Of a stretch of 64,000 nt of DNA, positions 1 to 8,344 are shown piece after piece. A program made the position numbers and the translations under genes. The number at the start of each line of letters is the position of its first letter. Position 1 is the first letter of the stretch. Below the pieces are notes generated by a model. It saw only the letters and a list, made by a program, of their open reading frames with translations, did no database searches and was not told where the DNA came from. The DNA comes from JAAXHF01 sp965242605 (lineage in GTDB: Bacteria > Desulfobacterota > Binatia > Bin18), in the NCBI GenBank assembly GCA_965242605.1, contig CBDESS010000002.1, positions 124,001 through 188,000 of the forward strand. Direction: 5' to 3'.

Positions 1-398
1 CGGACCATGGCGCGGGCAACGGCTTTGCTGCACAGAAAAGCGCCTTTGAGGTTGACATCCATGACCCGTTCCCACTCGTCTTCTTTCAGGCGCAACAGCA
101 GGGCGTCAAGGGCCAAGCCGGCGTTGTTGACCAGAATGTCGATCCGGCCGTGTTCCGCCAGCACGCCTTGAACGCTCGTTGTCACCTCAGCCTGATCGGC
201 CACGTTGAACCGACACAACTCGGCCCGACCGCCGGCCGAACGGATGTGGGCACACACATCTTCTGCCGCCGCCTGGTTTTGGACATAGTTGATCAGAACG
301 CGAGTGCCGTCCTCGGCCAGGCGTTCGGCAATGGCCCGGCCGATACCGCGCGAGGCACCGGTCACGAGGGCGGTCTGTCCCTCCAGCCTAGCGGTCAT
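1..398 (-). CDS. fabG: 3-oxoacyl-ACP reductase FabG (3' end cut by window edge)
   Basis: NADPH-dependent reduction of 3-oxoacyl-ACP in fatty acid elongation, cytoplasmic. The visible 132 residues start MTARLEGQTALVTGASRGIG, with the Rossmann TGxxxGIG motif, then the NNAG motif (LVNNAGLALD) and the VNLKGAF segment typical of classical SDRs. The catalytic Ser/Tyr/Lys region lies beyond the window. The ATG at 398 overlaps the fabD stop as ATGA, so the two are translationally coupled in the yceD-plsX-fabD-fabG order known from many Gram-negatives. An acpP gene would be expected next, outside the window. The family assignment is firm. The FabG role rests on the operon context, since SDRs are hard to tell apart from sequence alone. 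Confidence 0.93.
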   Translation of the reverse strand, partial: MTARLEGQTALVTGASRGIGRAIAERLAEDGTRVLINYVQNQAAAEDVCAHIRSAGGRAELCRFNVADQAEVTTSVQGVLAEHGRIDILVNNAGLALDALLLRLKEDEWERVMDVNLKGAFLCSKAVARAMV

Positions 399-1333
399 AC
401 GAGCAGCCTTTGTACCGTCTGGAGATGGTGTGGCTCACCAAAAGAGACGCACGGGATGCCGGGGTCGATCCGTTTGAGTAAGCCGCTCAGCACGCGCCCC
501 GGTCCGATTTCGACCGCGGCTCGGCAGCCCAGAGAGCCGAGTTGTTGCATGCTTTCCTCCCAGCGGACCGGAGCCGTGACCTGCTGGAAGAGGAGGGGTT
601 TGACCCGGCCAGGGTCTCGGTGTGGCTGGGCGGTGACATTCGGAATCAGGTCAACCGACAGGAGTTCAACGACAAGCGTCTCTAAGACCTGGCGTAGCCC
701 GTCAGCCGCCGGAGCCATCAACCCGCAGTGGAAGGGGGCGCTGACCGCCAGTTCAACGGCCCGCTTTGCGCCCCGTGCCTTGGCGACCTCAATCGCCCGC
801 CGGACAGCCTCGGTATGGCCGGCCACCACCACTTGGGCTCCGCCGTTGATATTGGCCGGGGAAACGAGCTGGCCTTGGGCGGCCTCTTGACAGACTCCAA
901 CGACAGCCTGCGGCGAAAGTCCCATCAGGGCGGCCATAATTCCAACTCCGGCCGGTACGGCTTCTTGCATCAGCCGGCCACGTTCGCGGACGGTTCGCAG
1001 GGCATCGGCAAAAGACAGCGCCCCGGCCGCGACGAGCGCGGTGTACTCCCCCAAACTATGGCCGGCTGCGCAGACCGGCCGAAGCTCCGTCTCGTGCTCA
1101 AGAACCCGTAAGGCGGCAACGCTGGTCGCCAGTATGGCCGGCTGGGCGTTGGCGGTCAGCCGTAGGGCGTCTTCCGGACCTGCAAAGCACAGGGCCGACA
1201 ATTTGAAATGCAGGGCTTCGTCTGCCTCGCTGAAGACCTCAGCGGCAACCGCAAACTGCTGTGTCAGCGCTTCTCCCATCCCGACCGTTTGTGAGCCTTG
1301 GCCAGGGAAGAGCAGCGCCAGCGTCTGGCTCAT
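395..1333 (-). CDS. fabD: Malonyl-CoA:ACP transacylase FabD
   Basis: Transfers malonyl from CoA to acyl carrier protein, the entry step of fatty acid synthesis. 312 residues, the usual length. It shows the N-terminal LFPGQGSQ motif, the nucleophile elbow GHSLGEY (Ser93), and the catalytic His in APFHC (His202). The start chosen is the ATG at 1333, preceded by AAGAGGA; the open frame continues upstream but only as antisense-like sequence over plsX. The start overlaps the plsX stop (ATGA) and the stop overlaps the fabG start (ATGA), so plsX-fabD-fabG form one coupled unit. No frameshift is seen here, unlike its two upstream neighbours. Confidence 0.96.
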   Translation of the reverse strand: MSQTLALLFPGQGSQTVGMGEALTQQFAVAAEVFSEADEALHFKLSALCFAGPEDALRLTANAQPAILATSVAALRVLEHETELRPVCAAGHSLGEYTALVAAGALSFADALRTVRERGRLMQEAVPAGVGIMAALMGLSPQAVVGVCQEAAQGQLVSPANINGGAQVVVAGHTEAVRRAIEVAKARGAKRAVELAVSAPFHCGLMAPAADGLRQVLETLVVELLSVDLIPNVTAQPHRDPGRVKPLLFQQVTAPVRWEESMQQLGSLGCRAAVEIGPGRVLSGLLKRIDPGIPCVSFGEPHHLQTVQRLLV

Positions 1334-2606
1334 CCGTGGTGTTCCTCTTCTTTCTGGCTTGGCGTGTGGACTGAGTTGTGCTGATCCAGGCCGTCGGGCT
1401 GGCCGGCCCGCACGTTGGACGGCTGACGATCGGCGACAAAATCCAGTTCGGGGGATCGGGGGGCGTCTGACTCCGGTTTGTCTGTCTGAGCCGACGGGTC
1501 GCCCTCTGAGCCTGCCTCGGCTGCCTGGCTGTCGCGGGAGCGGAAGCGCTCCCGAATGTGGGTCCACAGATTGCGTCCGCCACGTTTGATCTCTGCGGTC
1601 AAAAATGCGTTTTCCGGCAGGGCGTGCAGGTTTTCAATAATCTGATCATTCACTCCCCGACGGACCGACTCGTCGGCCAGACGGATCGCGTTTTTGATCG
1701 CTTTCGGGGTGGATGCACCGTGGGCGATAATAGGCAGCCCTTTTGTCCCCAGCAGCGGTGCCCCGCCAATCTCATCCGCATCCAAACTGGCCCGCAGGGC
1801 GGCAAAAGAATGGCGCAGCAAGAGGTAGGCGAGCTTACCCTGCCAGTTGGCGGTGAATAGGGAGCGGAGTTGGGTTTGCAGAAAACCGTAGAAGCCCTCC
1901 ATGGTCTTGAGGGCCACATTACCGGTAAAGCCGTCGGTGACAATGACGTCAACATCGCCGCTGTTCAGGTCGCGGCCTTCGATATAGCCAAGGTAATTGA
2001 GCGACAGCTTTTTGAGAATTTCGTGCGCAACACGGGTCGCCTCGGTGCCCTTTGAGTCTTCCTCGCCATTGCTCAAGATGCCGACCCGTGGATAGCGAAT
2101 GCCGCGCACAACGCGGGCATAGACCTCGCCCATGACGGCGAACTGGACGAGATGCTGAGGTTTACACTCGACATTTGCCCCGGAATCAATGAGGCAGGCT
2201 CGCTGGCCCGAGGTCGGCAGCACGGTGACAATTGCCGGCCGTTCGACACCCTTGAGACGGCCAAGGCTGGTGATGGCCAGAGCCAGCACGACTCCAGAAT
2301 TGCCGGCGCTGACAACTGCACCGGCCTGGCCCGATTTGACATGTCCAAACGCCATGGTGCAGCGACGAGTTGCGTTTTGTGCGCATAGCCGACAGCGAGT
2401 CGCTCATGCTGATCGTTTCGGTGGCGTGCTGGATGGCCAGCAGAGAGGATTCCCTTGCCTGGACCTGCTTCAGTTCACGCGCAATACTATCCCGATTGCC
2501 GACGAGCAAAAACCTCAATGCCGTACTCCCGGGATGCGTGGACCGCGCCCTCGACGATGGCCTGTGGGGCATGATCACCGCCCATGGCATCAACAGCGAT
2601 ATACAT
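1330..2606 (-). CDS. plsX: Phosphate acyltransferase PlsX, interrupted by two +1 frameshifts
   Basis: PlsX converts acyl-ACP to acyl-phosphate for phospholipid synthesis. The start is the ATG at 2606 (MYIAVDAMGGDHAPQAIVEG, the PlsX signature). The reading frame then changes twice. An extra base in the T5 run (plus-strand A5 at 2508-2512) breaks EVLLVGNRDSIARELKQ, and an extra base near 2350-2357 breaks SSLHHAFGHVKSG. Removing both gives 424 residues. The part from 2355 to 1330 is open and includes the VSAGNSG motif. The C-terminus has a polar tail of about 70 residues (rich in S, D, E, Q) beyond the usual 330-350-residue family length. Both shifts are single-base insertions, one of them in a homopolymer, so a sequencing artefact is likelier than true loss of a central lipid gene. 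Confidence 0.85.
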
Positions 2607-2630
2607 GATGGTGTGTGAGAAAACAGGCGC

Positions 2631-3181
2631 TTATTTGCCGCCTCCTTGGGAGGGAAGCTGCACAGAAGAGAGGAGGGCCAGCGGCGAATCTTTTCTGCCC
2701 GGCTGGCAGGCACATCTGTCTTGGTTCAGGTTGATGCCACACTGAGAACACAGCCCACGGCACTCTTCAGAACACACCGGGGTGCTGGGCAGGGCGAGCA
2801 TGACTTGTTCGTGGATCAACGCCGATACGTCAATGCGTTCTCCGTGATAAAAACTTGCCGATAACTCGTCTTGTCCCAGTTCAATCTCCCCGGCCGAGCC
2901 GGGGCGTAGGCTGGAGAACCACCGAGAACGAGCGGTCCAGGGGAAAAGCGCAGGACTCAAGGCAGCGAACGCACTGACCGCTGAGCGTCCCCCTGCACGC
3001 TGCCGTCAAAAAAGAGGTCTTGCCCCGAGCGGAAATGGCTCAGCCGAATATGCGGTAGCGCTTCAAGCCGATATTCGGGTGTCGCCTGGGCCGACGAGAG
3101 AAACAGGTTGAGTTCCTGGGCCTCCTCGGTAAGAGCAAGCGCAGTCGGAGACGTGAGAATATCTTCAATATGGATCTTCAC
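2631..3181 (-). CDS. yceD: YceD/DUF177 family protein, interrupted by two +1 frameshifts
   Basis: Small cysteine-containing protein normally encoded just upstream of rpmF and plsX; its role is linked to large-rRNA processing in some bacteria. The likely start is the GTG at 3181. Reading needs two corrections, in the C5 run at 2989-2993 and the C4 run at 2888-2891 (G runs on the coding strand). After correction the protein is about 182 residues and shows the first conserved Cys pair (QCVRCLESC) and the second set (TPVCSEECRGLCSQCG) typical of the family. The stop is 24 bases before the plsX start. No rpmF lies between them, which is unusual for this locus. Both insertions are in G homopolymers. 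Confidence 0.8.
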
Positions 3182-3207
3182 CAGCCCACCCCATTCCGGA
3201 CAACCCT

Positions 3208-3236
3208 CATATAGTATGAACGCTGGACAAATGCAA
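3208..3236 (-). promoter_or_regulatory. Predicted sigma70-type promoter for the yceD-plsX-fabD-fabG operon
   Basis: On the minus strand TTGCAT (3236-3231) is followed after 17 bases by TATATG (3213-3208). The predicted start lies about 20 bases upstream of the GTG at 3181. This is a match by eye. Confidence 0.55.
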
Positions 3237-3724
3237 CGCGCTCAGCCGCCTCCTCGCTTGACTGTCAGAGGCCAATCGGGTAGCTGTCGGGCTCTGTGCA
3301 GATCATTGCGCTCACGCTCTTCCATTGTCTGGGTCTGGAGTCTGTGGTTGCTCCTCACCGGCGCTGCCCCGATCTACCCTGGCTGTCCTTCCGGCCGGCC
3401 TGCTGATCGGAATACTCTTGTTTGTGGTGATGAGCCTGGTCGGTCCGGGCTTGGTCGTCGCCCCCTGGCGTCCGCCGTGTCCCCAGGCGCATTGACACCG
3501 GTGGGACGATCAGTCTCCACTGCGCACAACTCCCGGGGAAAACGAAACCTTCCCCGCCGTTCTCTTGTTTGTGGAGCAGAGAGGGAGGGGTTACAGCACA
3601 ATCACCAAGCGCAGCGCATTGGGTAAAAGACCTTCCCCGCCCAGTCCTGCTTATGTACGATGCAGGCGCGGCCATCCTGCCCGAGTGCCCGCCCGCTGAG
3701 GGGGAGACCCAGGGCGGAGAAGTC
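3237..3724. other. Stretch without a convincing gene; possible decayed membrane-protein fragment
   Basis: No frame on either strand gives a recognisable protein here. On the plus strand about 3375-3460 reads as one hydrophobic helix (LAVLPAGLLIGILLFVVMSL), then a stop appears. It may be the remains of a membrane-anchored protein, or chance. Given the frameshifts on both sides, a gene broken by further insertions cannot be excluded. Confidence 0.3.
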
Positions 3725-3996
3725 ATGCTCAGGCGGGCCGTCCCTAAGAGGACGCGGTCCGCTGCTTCCAAAAACGGTTTGTTCGCAAAGACCGCCAGCC
3801 CCAGCGGCTGGCTCGGGCGGCAGAGGAGAGGGGTGCGGCCGACGAGGCGGGCTGGCCGTTTTCGTTTGTGAATATCTGCGCGGTCCTGGGGCTTGACCCC
3901 GATTATATCCGGCTTGGGCTGAAGCGATGGCGTGAGCACTATCGTGACAAGGCCGCTATAGCGACGTTAGCCCACCCTTTCCCCTTTGCCGCTTGA
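3725..3996 (+). CDS. Small conserved protein with WPFSF motif, frameshifted
   Basis: Function unknown. The downstream half is open and reads DAVRCFQKRFVRKD, then GWPFSFVNICAVLGLDPDYI and LGLKRWREHY, ending at TGA 3994-3996. From memory this resembles a recurrent family of roughly 90-residue proteins in deltaproteobacteria-like and candidate-phylum genomes with a W-P-F-S-F...C..LGLDP-x-Y motif; no function is known to me. The upstream part (ATG 3725, MLRRAV) is in another frame. Two single-base insertions, in the CCC at 3742-3744 and the AA at 3746-3747, would join them as RRAVLEDAVRCFQ, giving 89 residues. The basic, helical look suggests a possible nucleic-acid-binding role, which is inference only. 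Confidence 0.55.
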
Positions 3997-4050
3997 GCCC
4001 TCCCAACGAGGTACCCCGTCGGGGTGCCTGCCCGATCCCACCGCGTCGGA

Positions 4051-5172
4051 TTAATCCAGCGTATGTTGGGCGACCAGCTCTCTATTCCAGGTTGCATCGC
4101 CGAAGGTGACTTCTGAGCCCTTGGCCCGTTTGAAATAGATGTGCATGTCGTGCTCCCAGGTAAAACCGATGCCGCCGTGGACCTGGATCCCATCGGCGCT
4201 GACCTTGCGGTACGCATCGCTGCAATACGCTTTGGCCATAGCGGACGCCAGCGCCGCATCGGGCGCGGCGTTCGATACCGCCCAGGCCGCGTAATAGGTC
4301 GCTGACTTGGCGTTTTCGACCTGGACCAACATGTCGGCACATTTGTGCTGGATGGCCTGGAAGGAGCCAATCGGTCGGCCGAACTGTTCTCTGACCTTGG
4401 CGTATTCGACACTCATGTCGAGGACGCGCTGGGCACCGCCCGTCATTTCGGCGCACAGCACGACCTTGCTGCGGTCAAGCACCCGGCTGAGCCTGTCCCA
4501 GCCGAGTCCTGGGGAGCCGAGCAGGGCGTCAGGACTGAGCTGAACCTGGTCAAGCCTCAGCTCGCACAGTTTACGGGTTTGGTCCATTGTTCTCAGCATC
4601 CTGGTGCTCACGCCGGCCTGCTGGCGATCAATCAGAAACAAGCTGAACCCCTCGTCGGTCCGTGCCGCACACACGATAGTATCCGCCACATGGGCGTCCG
4701 GAACAAACAGCTTCATCCCGCTGAGCTGATACCCTCCGTCGTTCTTTTCCGCCCGAAGACGCACGCCCCGTTCATCCCAACGCGCGTTGTCTTCCAGGAC
4801 GGCCAGGGTCGTCTTGAGCTGTCCCGAAGCGATGTGGGGCAACAGCGTGTTTTTCTGCTCCTCGCTGCCGGCCTCGAGAATGGCAAAGCCGCCGAGTACA
4901 ACCGTTGAAAAAAACGGTCCGGGCAAAACAACCCGGCCCATTTCTTCAAGAACCACGACCATGTCGATCAGGCTGAGTCCTGAGCCGCCGTACCGTTCAG
5001 GCACCATCAGACCCATCCAACCCAGCTCGGCCATCTTTTGCCACAACTCATCGGCATAGCCGCGCTCGTCCTCCATCATCTGGCGGACATAGCTCATCGG
5101 ACATTCATGGTTCAGGAAATCTGCCGCAGACTGGCGCAGCAACTCCTGCTCTTCGCTAAAGCCAAAGTCCAT
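4051..5172 (-). CDS. Acyl-CoA dehydrogenase
   Basis: FAD-dependent alpha,beta-desaturation of an acyl-CoA thioester in beta-oxidation or a related degradation route. 373 residues, the standard ACAD length. It begins MDFGFSEEQELLRQSAADFL, the usual N-terminal helical domain, and carries GQLKTTLAVLE in the middle domain. The C-terminal helical domain has REQFGRPIGSFQAIQHKCAD and the nucleotide-contact region QVHGGIGFTWEHDMHIYFKR. The ATG at 5172 follows the thiolase stop by 13 bases. It is last in the minus-strand operon with thiolase and the HMGCS-like fusion. Substrate cannot be read from sequence; the SCP-x-like thiolase neighbour points to branched, steroid-like or other bulky acyl-CoAs. 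Confidence 0.93.
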   Translation of the reverse strand: MDFGFSEEQELLRQSAADFLNHECPMSYVRQMMEDERGYADELWQKMAELGWMGLMVPERYGGSGLSLIDMVVVLEEMGRVVLPGPFFSTVVLGGFAILEAGSEEQKNTLLPHIASGQLKTTLAVLEDNARWDERGVRLRAEKNDGGYQLSGMKLFVPDAHVADTIVCAARTDEGFSLFLIDRQQAGVSTRMLRTMDQTRKLCELRLDQVQLSPDALLGSPGLGWDRLSRVLDRSKVVLCAEMTGGAQRVLDMSVEYAKVREQFGRPIGSFQAIQHKCADMLVQVENAKSATYYAAWAVSNAAPDAALASAMAKAYCSDAYRKVSADGIQVHGGIGFTWEHDMHIYFKRAKGSEVTFGDATWNRELVAQHTLD

Positions 5173-5185
5173 TGGACGCTCCGGG

Positions 5186-6329
5186 TTAGCTGTTGGCCAG
5201 GATCGACACACAGCCGACCGAACCCGGACCGCCCAGGTTATGGGCCAGCCCGACTTCGGCGTTTTTGACTTGGCGCTCGCCGGCTTTGTTCCACAGGTGT
5301 TGACCGACCTCGTAGATCATTCGGATACCGGTCGCGCCAATGGGATGACCAAACGATTTGAGACCACCCGACGGATTGACCGGAATCTCGCCCCCGATTG
5401 AGGCCCGGCCTTCTTCAAGGTACTTCCAACCCTCGCCTTTTCTACACAGACCCAGGTCTTCGTAGTTCAGAATTTCGGTAATCGTAAAGCAGTCGTGGCA
5501 CTCAACCAAGTCAATGTCTCTGGCTGTCATGCCGGCTTGCTGATAGGCCGACTGAGCGGCCTGGGCCGTGGCTGGGAAGCCGGTATAGGCAAAACCCGGT
5601 TTCATATACGGCTCGCCCGAGGTGACCGACAGACCGATGCCTTTGACCTTCAGCGGATCGGGCCGGAGGGATTTGGTCAGATCTGAGTTACAGATGATGA
5701 CCGCGGCCGCCCCATCCGTTGTCGGACAGCAGTCAAACAGACCTAGCGGGCTACAGATCAGCGGCGCGTTGATGACCTGCTCCTCAGACACTTCCATCCG
5801 GAAGTGCGCCTTGGGGCTCATTGTGCCGTTGTGATGGTTTTTGATCGCCACCTTGGCCAGGGCGTGTTTGTCGATGCCGTAGGTCTCGAAATAGCGGTTG
5901 GCGGCCATCGCAAACAGCGACGGCGCCGGTTGTGCCGTAGCCGACAACAGGATGGTTGCCAAAGGTCCCTAAGCCTCGTTGGCCAGAGTCGCGCAGCTTC
6001 TCAAAGCCGAGTGCCAGCACCACATCGTACATCCCGGAGGCGACCGCCATGCAGGCGTTGCGGAAGGCGTCCATCCCCGAAGCGCAGTAGTTCTCCACCC
6101 GGGTGATCGGGATGTTGTACAGCTTGAGCGGGTCGGCCAGGGCGTTGCCGGCGCTGGCGGAACTTAGCGTCCCCACCCAAGCAGCCTGAATCTGGCCGGG
6201 GTCGATATTGGCGTCGGCGTAGGCTTCCAGTGCTGCCGTGACCACCATATCTTCCGCGCTCATATCGTAGTTCTCACCGAATTTGCTGCATCCTGCCCCA
6301 ATAACCGACACTTTGTCGCGAATATCCAT
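5186..6329 (-). CDS. SCP-x-like thiolase (acetyl-CoA acetyltransferase family), one frameshift
   Basis: Thiolytic cleavage or Claisen condensation of acyl-CoA. The start MDIRDKVSVIGAGCSKFGEN has a strong AAAGGAGAAG site. The nucleophile is Cys82 (ENYCASGMDAF); the C-terminal half has VECHDCFTITEIL, GHPIGATGIRMIYEV and GGPGSVGCVSIL, as in SCP-x/lipid-transfer thiolases. The frame shifts once near 5926-5929: the first part runs to GYGTT and the second resumes APSLFAMAANRYFETYG. Deleting one G restores a continuous 380-residue protein, a normal length. These thiolases usually work with a DUF35/OB-fold partner; here that domain is fused to the upstream HMGCS-like protein. Confidence 0.87.
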
Positions 6330-6350
6330 CTGTCTTCTCCTTTCTACTGC

Positions 6351-7754
6351 TCAGCCGCCGACCGGTCTGGCCTTCCAGAAATAATTCTTGATACCAGACC
6401 CCTCGTGATACTTTCTAAACGTCAACTCAACCGGCAGGCCGATTGCGACCCGGTCGGGTTCGCAGTCGGTCAACTGGACAAAAATCCGCCCTCCGCCGTC
6501 CAGCTCAACCACTGCGTGCGTCGTCGGCGGATCGGGCGTTTCGGTCAGATAATCATGGGTGAAGGTAAACAGTTGGCCGGTTCGGGCCAGCTTCACCTCT
6601 TCAAGACCGTCGCGGTAGCCGCACTCGACACAGATTCGATGGAGAGGAAACTGGACTGTACCGCAGCCGGGGCATTTTCCGCCGTGGAGCGGTAAAATCT
6701 CGCTTTTATCCCGCAACAACACAACCGGGGTTGATTCGTCCCGGGTCGAATAGTCCTTCTTCATCAACTTACGGAAGCGGGCGTATTTTCCATATGACGC
6801 CAGGGTGCGTTTGACCTCAATCTGCGAGTAGACGCTGCGCACCAACTGATAGTCTGCCAGGGCGTCGGTGACGCGAAAAACCGCCGCGTCAGCCCCGTCG
6901 CCATAGCCGGCAACCAGAATCAGGTCGCCCGGCTTGGAGCGCTCAAGCACCGCGGCCAACAGCACCAAAGGCTGAGCCGTGCCCGAATCGCCGACCGTGT
7001 TCCAGAACGTATCCTGGACCTGGGACGTGACATCCAACTCCAGACCGCGCAGGGCCGCCTGCATGGCGCGTTGGCTCGGACCGGCAATGGCCGCGTTGGT
7101 GATATCCCGGGCGCTGAGCTGACACTTGGCCAACACCCCCTTGACCGCGGCGGCGATAAAACGGTTGTAGCCAAACGTATTCTCAAACGTGCCTGGGAAT
7201 GAGCGCAGGTAGTCTTGCTCTTCAGTGCGCCAGGTACCGAGAAATTCCTGGCTCATGGTATAGGTTCCAACCACTTCGGCCAGCACCCCATCGGCCCCAA
7301 TCACCAGCGCCCCGCCCGCATCGCCATAGTTCTGCTCTTGCTGGGTATCGGGCTCGCCCATGCGTGAGTCACCCGCACAAACCAGGAGCTGTTGACCAGT
7401 CTGGACAAGGTCGAGCGCGGTTAGCAGGGCCGAGGTGCCGGCCCGGAGCGTATCGGTGAAATCCATGGTCCGGATTTCGGCCTTGGCATCCAGGACCGTG
7501 GCGACGGTCACTGCAGCCTGCTTCTCCCGGTACGGCGAGGTGGTTGAGGCAAAAAACACTCCGGCCAAGCGCTGGGGGTCTTGACTGCCCAGCGCGTCCA
7601 CACTGGCGTTGACCGCCAGGGTCAGACTGTCTTCGTCATAATTGGCAATCGCCCGTTCCCCGCCCAAAGAAGGGGTGCCCCACTCCTGGGCGATCAGGTC
7701 ACGCGGGAGACGATAGGTCGGGACATGCGTCCCGTATGAAACAATACCTGCCAT
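6351..7754 (-). CDS. HMG-CoA-synthase-like protein fused to a zinc-ribbon/OB-fold (DUF35) domain
   Basis: 467 residues from the ATG at 7754 (MAGIVSYGTHVPTYRL). Residues ~1-330 form a thiolase-fold HMG-CoA-synthase-like domain (DAGGALVIGADG; FGYNRF; NTVGDSGTAQPLVLLAAVLE). Residues ~375-465 hold a rubredoxin-like zinc ribbon (CPGCGTVQFPLHRICVECG) and an OB fold, the acyl-CoA-binding DUF35 architecture. At the position where HMG-CoA synthases carry the nucleophilic Cys, the sequence reads DTLRAGTSALL (residues 101-111) with no Cys nearby. The stop is 21 bases before the thiolase start, so the two probably act together. The reaction is unknown; a scaffold or acyl-CoA delivery role is as plausible as condensation. 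Confidence 0.85.
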   Translation of the reverse strand: MAGIVSYGTHVPTYRLPRDLIAQEWGTPSLGGERAIANYDEDSLTLAVNASVDALGSQDPQRLAGVFFASTTSPYREKQAAVTVATVLDAKAEIRTMDFTDTLRAGTSALLTALDLVQTGQQLLVCAGDSRMGEPDTQQEQNYGDAGGALVIGADGVLAEVVGTYTMSQEFLGTWRTEEQDYLRSFPGTFENTFGYNRFIAAAVKGVLAKCQLSARDITNAAIAGPSQRAMQAALRGLELDVTSQVQDTFWNTVGDSGTAQPLVLLAAVLERSKPGDLILVAGYGDGADAAVFRVTDALADYQLVRSVYSQIEVKRTLASYGKYARFRKLMKKDYSTRDESTPVVLLRDKSEILPLHGGKCPGCGTVQFPLHRICVECGYRDGLEEVKLARTGQLFTFTHDYLTETPDPPTTHAVVELDGGGRIFVQLTDCEPDRVAIGLPVELTFRKYHEGSGIKNYFWKARPVGG

Positions 7755-7768
7755 AGCGGTGTTCCAGA

Positions 7769-8303
7769 CTAATTGAGACGGCTCTCGGGCTCGCCGCTTT
7801 TCAGCATGCACCCATCAACTTGTAAGTTGGCCCCGTTAATGAAGCTTGAGGCCGAGGACGCCAGAAAGACGCATGGCCAAGCGACCTCCAGACCGCTGCC
7901 AAACCGTTTCAGGGCGTTGGAGTCGCGGGCGCACTGCTGTAGCTCCGGCGTTGGCCCCAGCACTTCTTTGACGCCGGGCGTTTCGATAGGACCGGGCGAG
8001 ATACAGTTGACCCGGATACCGCAGGGTGCCCATTCGATGGCCAGCGAGCGGGTCAGATTGACCACGCCGGCCTTCGAGGCACCGTCATGAGCCATGGTGG
8101 CCAACCCGTAGACGCCCGAATCGGACAAGATATTGATGCTGCTGCCGCCGCTGTTTTTGTCCATCATCAGCCGTGCCACAGTCCGGGAGAACAGAAAGGT
8201 GCCGTTCAGGTTGATATCGACAATCGCCCGAAAACCGTACCCGTCCCGCCACCGGTAACAATCGTGACTTTGCTCGCAATATCAAAGACCGAATCTGCCA
8301 TGT
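7769..8303 (-). pseudogene. Short-chain dehydrogenase remnant with an internal deletion
   Basis: The start is the ATG at 8303 (MADSVFDIASKVTIVTGG). After the Rossmann TGGGTG the frame runs into a stop. The downstream frame begins directly at AIVDINLNGTFLFSRTVARL, continues with the catalytic Ser/Tyr/Lys region (LSDSGVYG; SKAGVVNLTRSLAIEW) and ends GANLQVDGCMLKSGE. About 80 residues between TGxxxGxG and the NxNG strand, including the NNAG motif, are missing, and the join changes frame. The locus is 535 bases against about 770 for a complete classical SDR. Its stop lies 14 bases before the HMGCS-like start, so it once belonged to the operon. A collapsed assembly is an alternative to real decay. 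Confidence 0.8.
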
Positions 8304-8344
8304 CGCGTATGCTCCGTGTTCGCAGTTAGGTCCGCCCCGCCGCC

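Noticed and set aside
3108..3626. Plus-strand 172-codon frame overlapping yceD
   Set aside because: The first part is antisense to yceD and the rest has no homology or ribosome site; only one hydrophobic stretch in another frame looks protein-like.
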